DNA of 8,207 bases from CAVPGH01 sp046726955. GTDB lineage: Bacteria > Acidobacteriota > Vicinamibacteria > Fen-336. Numbering within the stretch: the first letter of the stretch is position 1; each line of letters starts with the position of its first letter. Shown here piece after piece: positions 7,222 through 8,207 of this stretch. Under the pieces are notes generated by a model that made no database searches, was not told the DNA's origin, and saw only the letters and a program-made list of their open reading frames with translations. The stretch lies in the NCBI GenBank assembly GCA_046726955.1, contig JBKPBQ010000622.1, positions 1-8,207 on the forward strand, written 5' to 3'. A program made the translations under genes and the position numbers.

Positions 7222-7227
7222 TAAGAT
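7222..7227 (+). promoter_or_regulatory. Possible -10 box of the binding-protein gene
   Basis: TAAGAT is a four-of-six match to TATAAT. It would place the transcript start near 7234, about 22 bases before the ATG at 7256. No convincing -35 hexamer stands at the right distance. The same bases overlap an alternative ATG at 7226, so this element and that start exclude each other. Confidence 0.35.
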
Positions 7228-7255
7228 GGGCGGAGCGGCGACGAGGTGTCTGGGA

Positions 7256-8161
7256 ATGTCCAAGACGATCCTCCTGGTCCTCACCGGCGATCCGGGCGGG
7301 GAGACTGATCATTATCAGGTCCTGCAGGAGCAGGAAGCGCGCACGGAAGCGGCGTCGGGCGGCATGCAGCTCGAGGTCGTGTACGCCAGCGGCTTCGACC
7401 ACCTGCGCGTCATCCGCAAGCGGCTGCGTGAGGAGGGCGCGCCTCCCCTGGACGCGGTGATCGTGGAGCCCTCCACCGTCGCCGCGGCCTTGCTTCTCCT
7501 GAAGCAGCTGAAGGGCGCGACCGGCCTCGTCCTCCTGAATGCCTGGACTCCCGAGGTCGAGAGCTACGCGCGAGACTGGGGGGAAGGCCTCCCCTTCGGC
7601 ACCGTGAGCACGGACCACACGAGCATCGGACGCATCCAGGGCCGGCAGGCCCTCGCCCTCCTCCCGAACGACGGACAGGTCCTCTGCGTCACCGGCCCGC
7701 CCGGCTCGTCGGCCGCAGTGCAGCGGCTCGAGGGCCTTCGGTCCGTTCTCGGCGGACGGCCGATCTTCGAGGCGGCCGCGGGCTACTGGACGGAATCGGA
7801 CGGAAGCGCTGCTTTCGACCGCTGGTACGGCATCTACCGCAAGCGGTCGTTCCGGGTGGACGTGATCGCCGCCCAGAGCGACGAGCTCGCGATGGGCGTA
7901 CGGGCGGCAATCGCGGGAGTGGACGACCCGGCCCATCGAGGGATGCTCGGCCGGGCCCCGCTTCTCGGCGTGGACGCGGTCCCCGCGTTCGGCCGGAAGC
8001 TCGTGGACGCGGGCACGCTTCGGGCGAGCGTCACCACGCCCGCCAACACCGGCGAGGCCATCCGCCACCTGCGGCGGTTCTGGGAGCTGCACCGGCCTCT
8101 CGCCCTGCAGGCCCTGACCGAGCCGACGCCGTATCCTCCCTCGAGCGCCGGCGCGGCCTGA
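7256..8161 (+). CDS. Type I periplasmic-binding-protein-like sugar-binding protein without signal peptide
   Basis: This 301-residue protein has the LacI/RbsB-type sugar-binding fold (Peripla_BP_4-like). Landmarks are ILLVLTGDPGG at the N-terminus, VSTDHTSIGRIQGRQ (117-131), VLCVTGPPGSSAAVQRLEG (142-160), VDVIAAQSDELAMG (201-214), and PLLGVDAVPAFGRKLVDAG (235-253) followed by LRASVTTP. These match conserved positions of ribose/galactose-type binding proteins. The protein begins directly with the first beta strand: no signal peptide, lipobox or helix-turn-helix is visible, so it is predicted to be cytoplasmic and not to bind DNA itself. It may sense a sugar and act through a partner, or be a binding component with unusual export. 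It is divergent from the secreted GH-A gene with about 50 bp between, suggesting shared control. The start is ambiguous: ATG 7256 has GAGG ten bases upstream; ATG 7226, in frame, has AAGGGG four bases upstream and adds ten residues (MGGAATRCLG), which still provide no signal peptide. The fold is confident, the role is not. Confidence 0.85.
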   Translation: MSKTILLVLTGDPGGETDHYQVLQEQEARTEAASGGMQLEVVYASGFDHLRVIRKRLREEGAPPLDAVIVEPSTVAAALLLLKQLKGATGLVLLNAWTPEVESYARDWGEGLPFGTVSTDHTSIGRIQGRQALALLPNDGQVLCVTGPPGSSAAVQRLEGLRSVLGGRPIFEAAAGYWTESDGSAAFDRWYGIYRKRSFRVDVIAAQSDELAMGVRAAIAGVDDPAHRGMLGRAPLLGVDAVPAFGRKLVDAGTLRASVTTPANTGEAIRHLRRFWELHRPLALQALTEPTPYPPSSAGAA

Positions 8162-8198
8162 AAAAACGAAGGGCTGCGAGCCCGAAGGCTCGCAGCCC
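8161..8198 (-). terminator. Intrinsic terminator of a minus-strand gene beyond the window
   Basis: A perfect 12-bp stem (8171-8182 with 8187-8198) closes a 4-base loop. Read on the minus strand the loop is TTCG closed by C-G, the very stable cUUCGg tetraloop, and the stem is followed by TTCG and six T's. Read on the plus strand the loop is CGAA and no T-run follows in the 9 bases visible. The orientation therefore points to a gene entering from the right on the minus strand, convergent with the binding-protein gene. The T-run overlaps the last base of that gene's stop codon. The hairpin may also help end the plus-strand transcript. Confidence 0.7.
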
Positions 8199-8207
8199 CT
8201 GGTGCGG

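Noticed and set aside
4330..7224. 964-codon open frame on the plus strand, antisense to the GH-A gene
   Set aside because: The product is arginine-, glutamate- and histidine-rich with no domain pattern, and it mirrors the codon structure of the real minus-strand gene, whose catalytic motifs and signal peptide are clear.
1..8207. CRISPR arrays, insertion sequences, tRNA or rRNA genes, attachment sites
   Set aside because: No direct-repeat arrays, transposase motifs, terminal inverted repeats or RNA gene cores were seen on either strand; coding sequence fills nearly the whole window and no gap exceeds 180 bases.

Overview
This window is a short, dense, very GC-rich stretch with strongly G/C-biased third codon positions. 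It comes from a bacterium that exports proteins through Sec signal peptides. The base composition, the leaderless-type extended -10 box (TGCTAGAAT) just before an ATG, and the set of sugar-degrading genes would suit an Acidobacteriota- or Myxococcota-like soil or sediment bacterium. That placement is an inference; no rRNA or other marker gene is present.

Layout: (1) 85-2427 (+) encodes a secreted family 3 glycoside hydrolase, of the beta-glucosidase/beta-xylosidase type. (2) 2428-2606 is a regulatory gap with a good sigma70-type promoter (TTGACA-N18-TACGAT) and a LacI-family-like palindrome. (3) 2607-3998 (+) encodes a cytoplasmic family 1 beta-glucosidase/beta-galactosidase. (4) Only 16 bp further on, a large secreted clan GH-A glycosidase (GH42/GH5-like) ends in convergent orientation; it runs on the minus strand from about 7203 to 4015, and a GC hairpin spans the junction. 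(5) From a divergent start region of about 50 bp, 7256-8161 (+) encodes a type I periplasmic-binding-protein-like sugar sensor with neither a signal peptide nor a DNA-binding domain. (6) The window ends in a perfect 12-bp stem whose sequence and U-tract fit a terminator for a minus-strand gene lying beyond the window.

How the parts fit: two predicted exported hydrolases could trim beta-linked oligosaccharides outside the cytoplasm, and the cytoplasmic GH1 enzyme could finish imported disaccharides. The binding-protein-like product could sense a released sugar. No transporter or HTH regulator is visible, so this is a partial glycan-utilisation locus rather than a complete operon. I do not see a convincing novel system. 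The most unusual items are the architecture of the GH-A protein (a catalytic barrel between two Rossmann/GATase-like segments) and the orphan, apparently cytoplasmic sugar-binding protein divergently paired with it.
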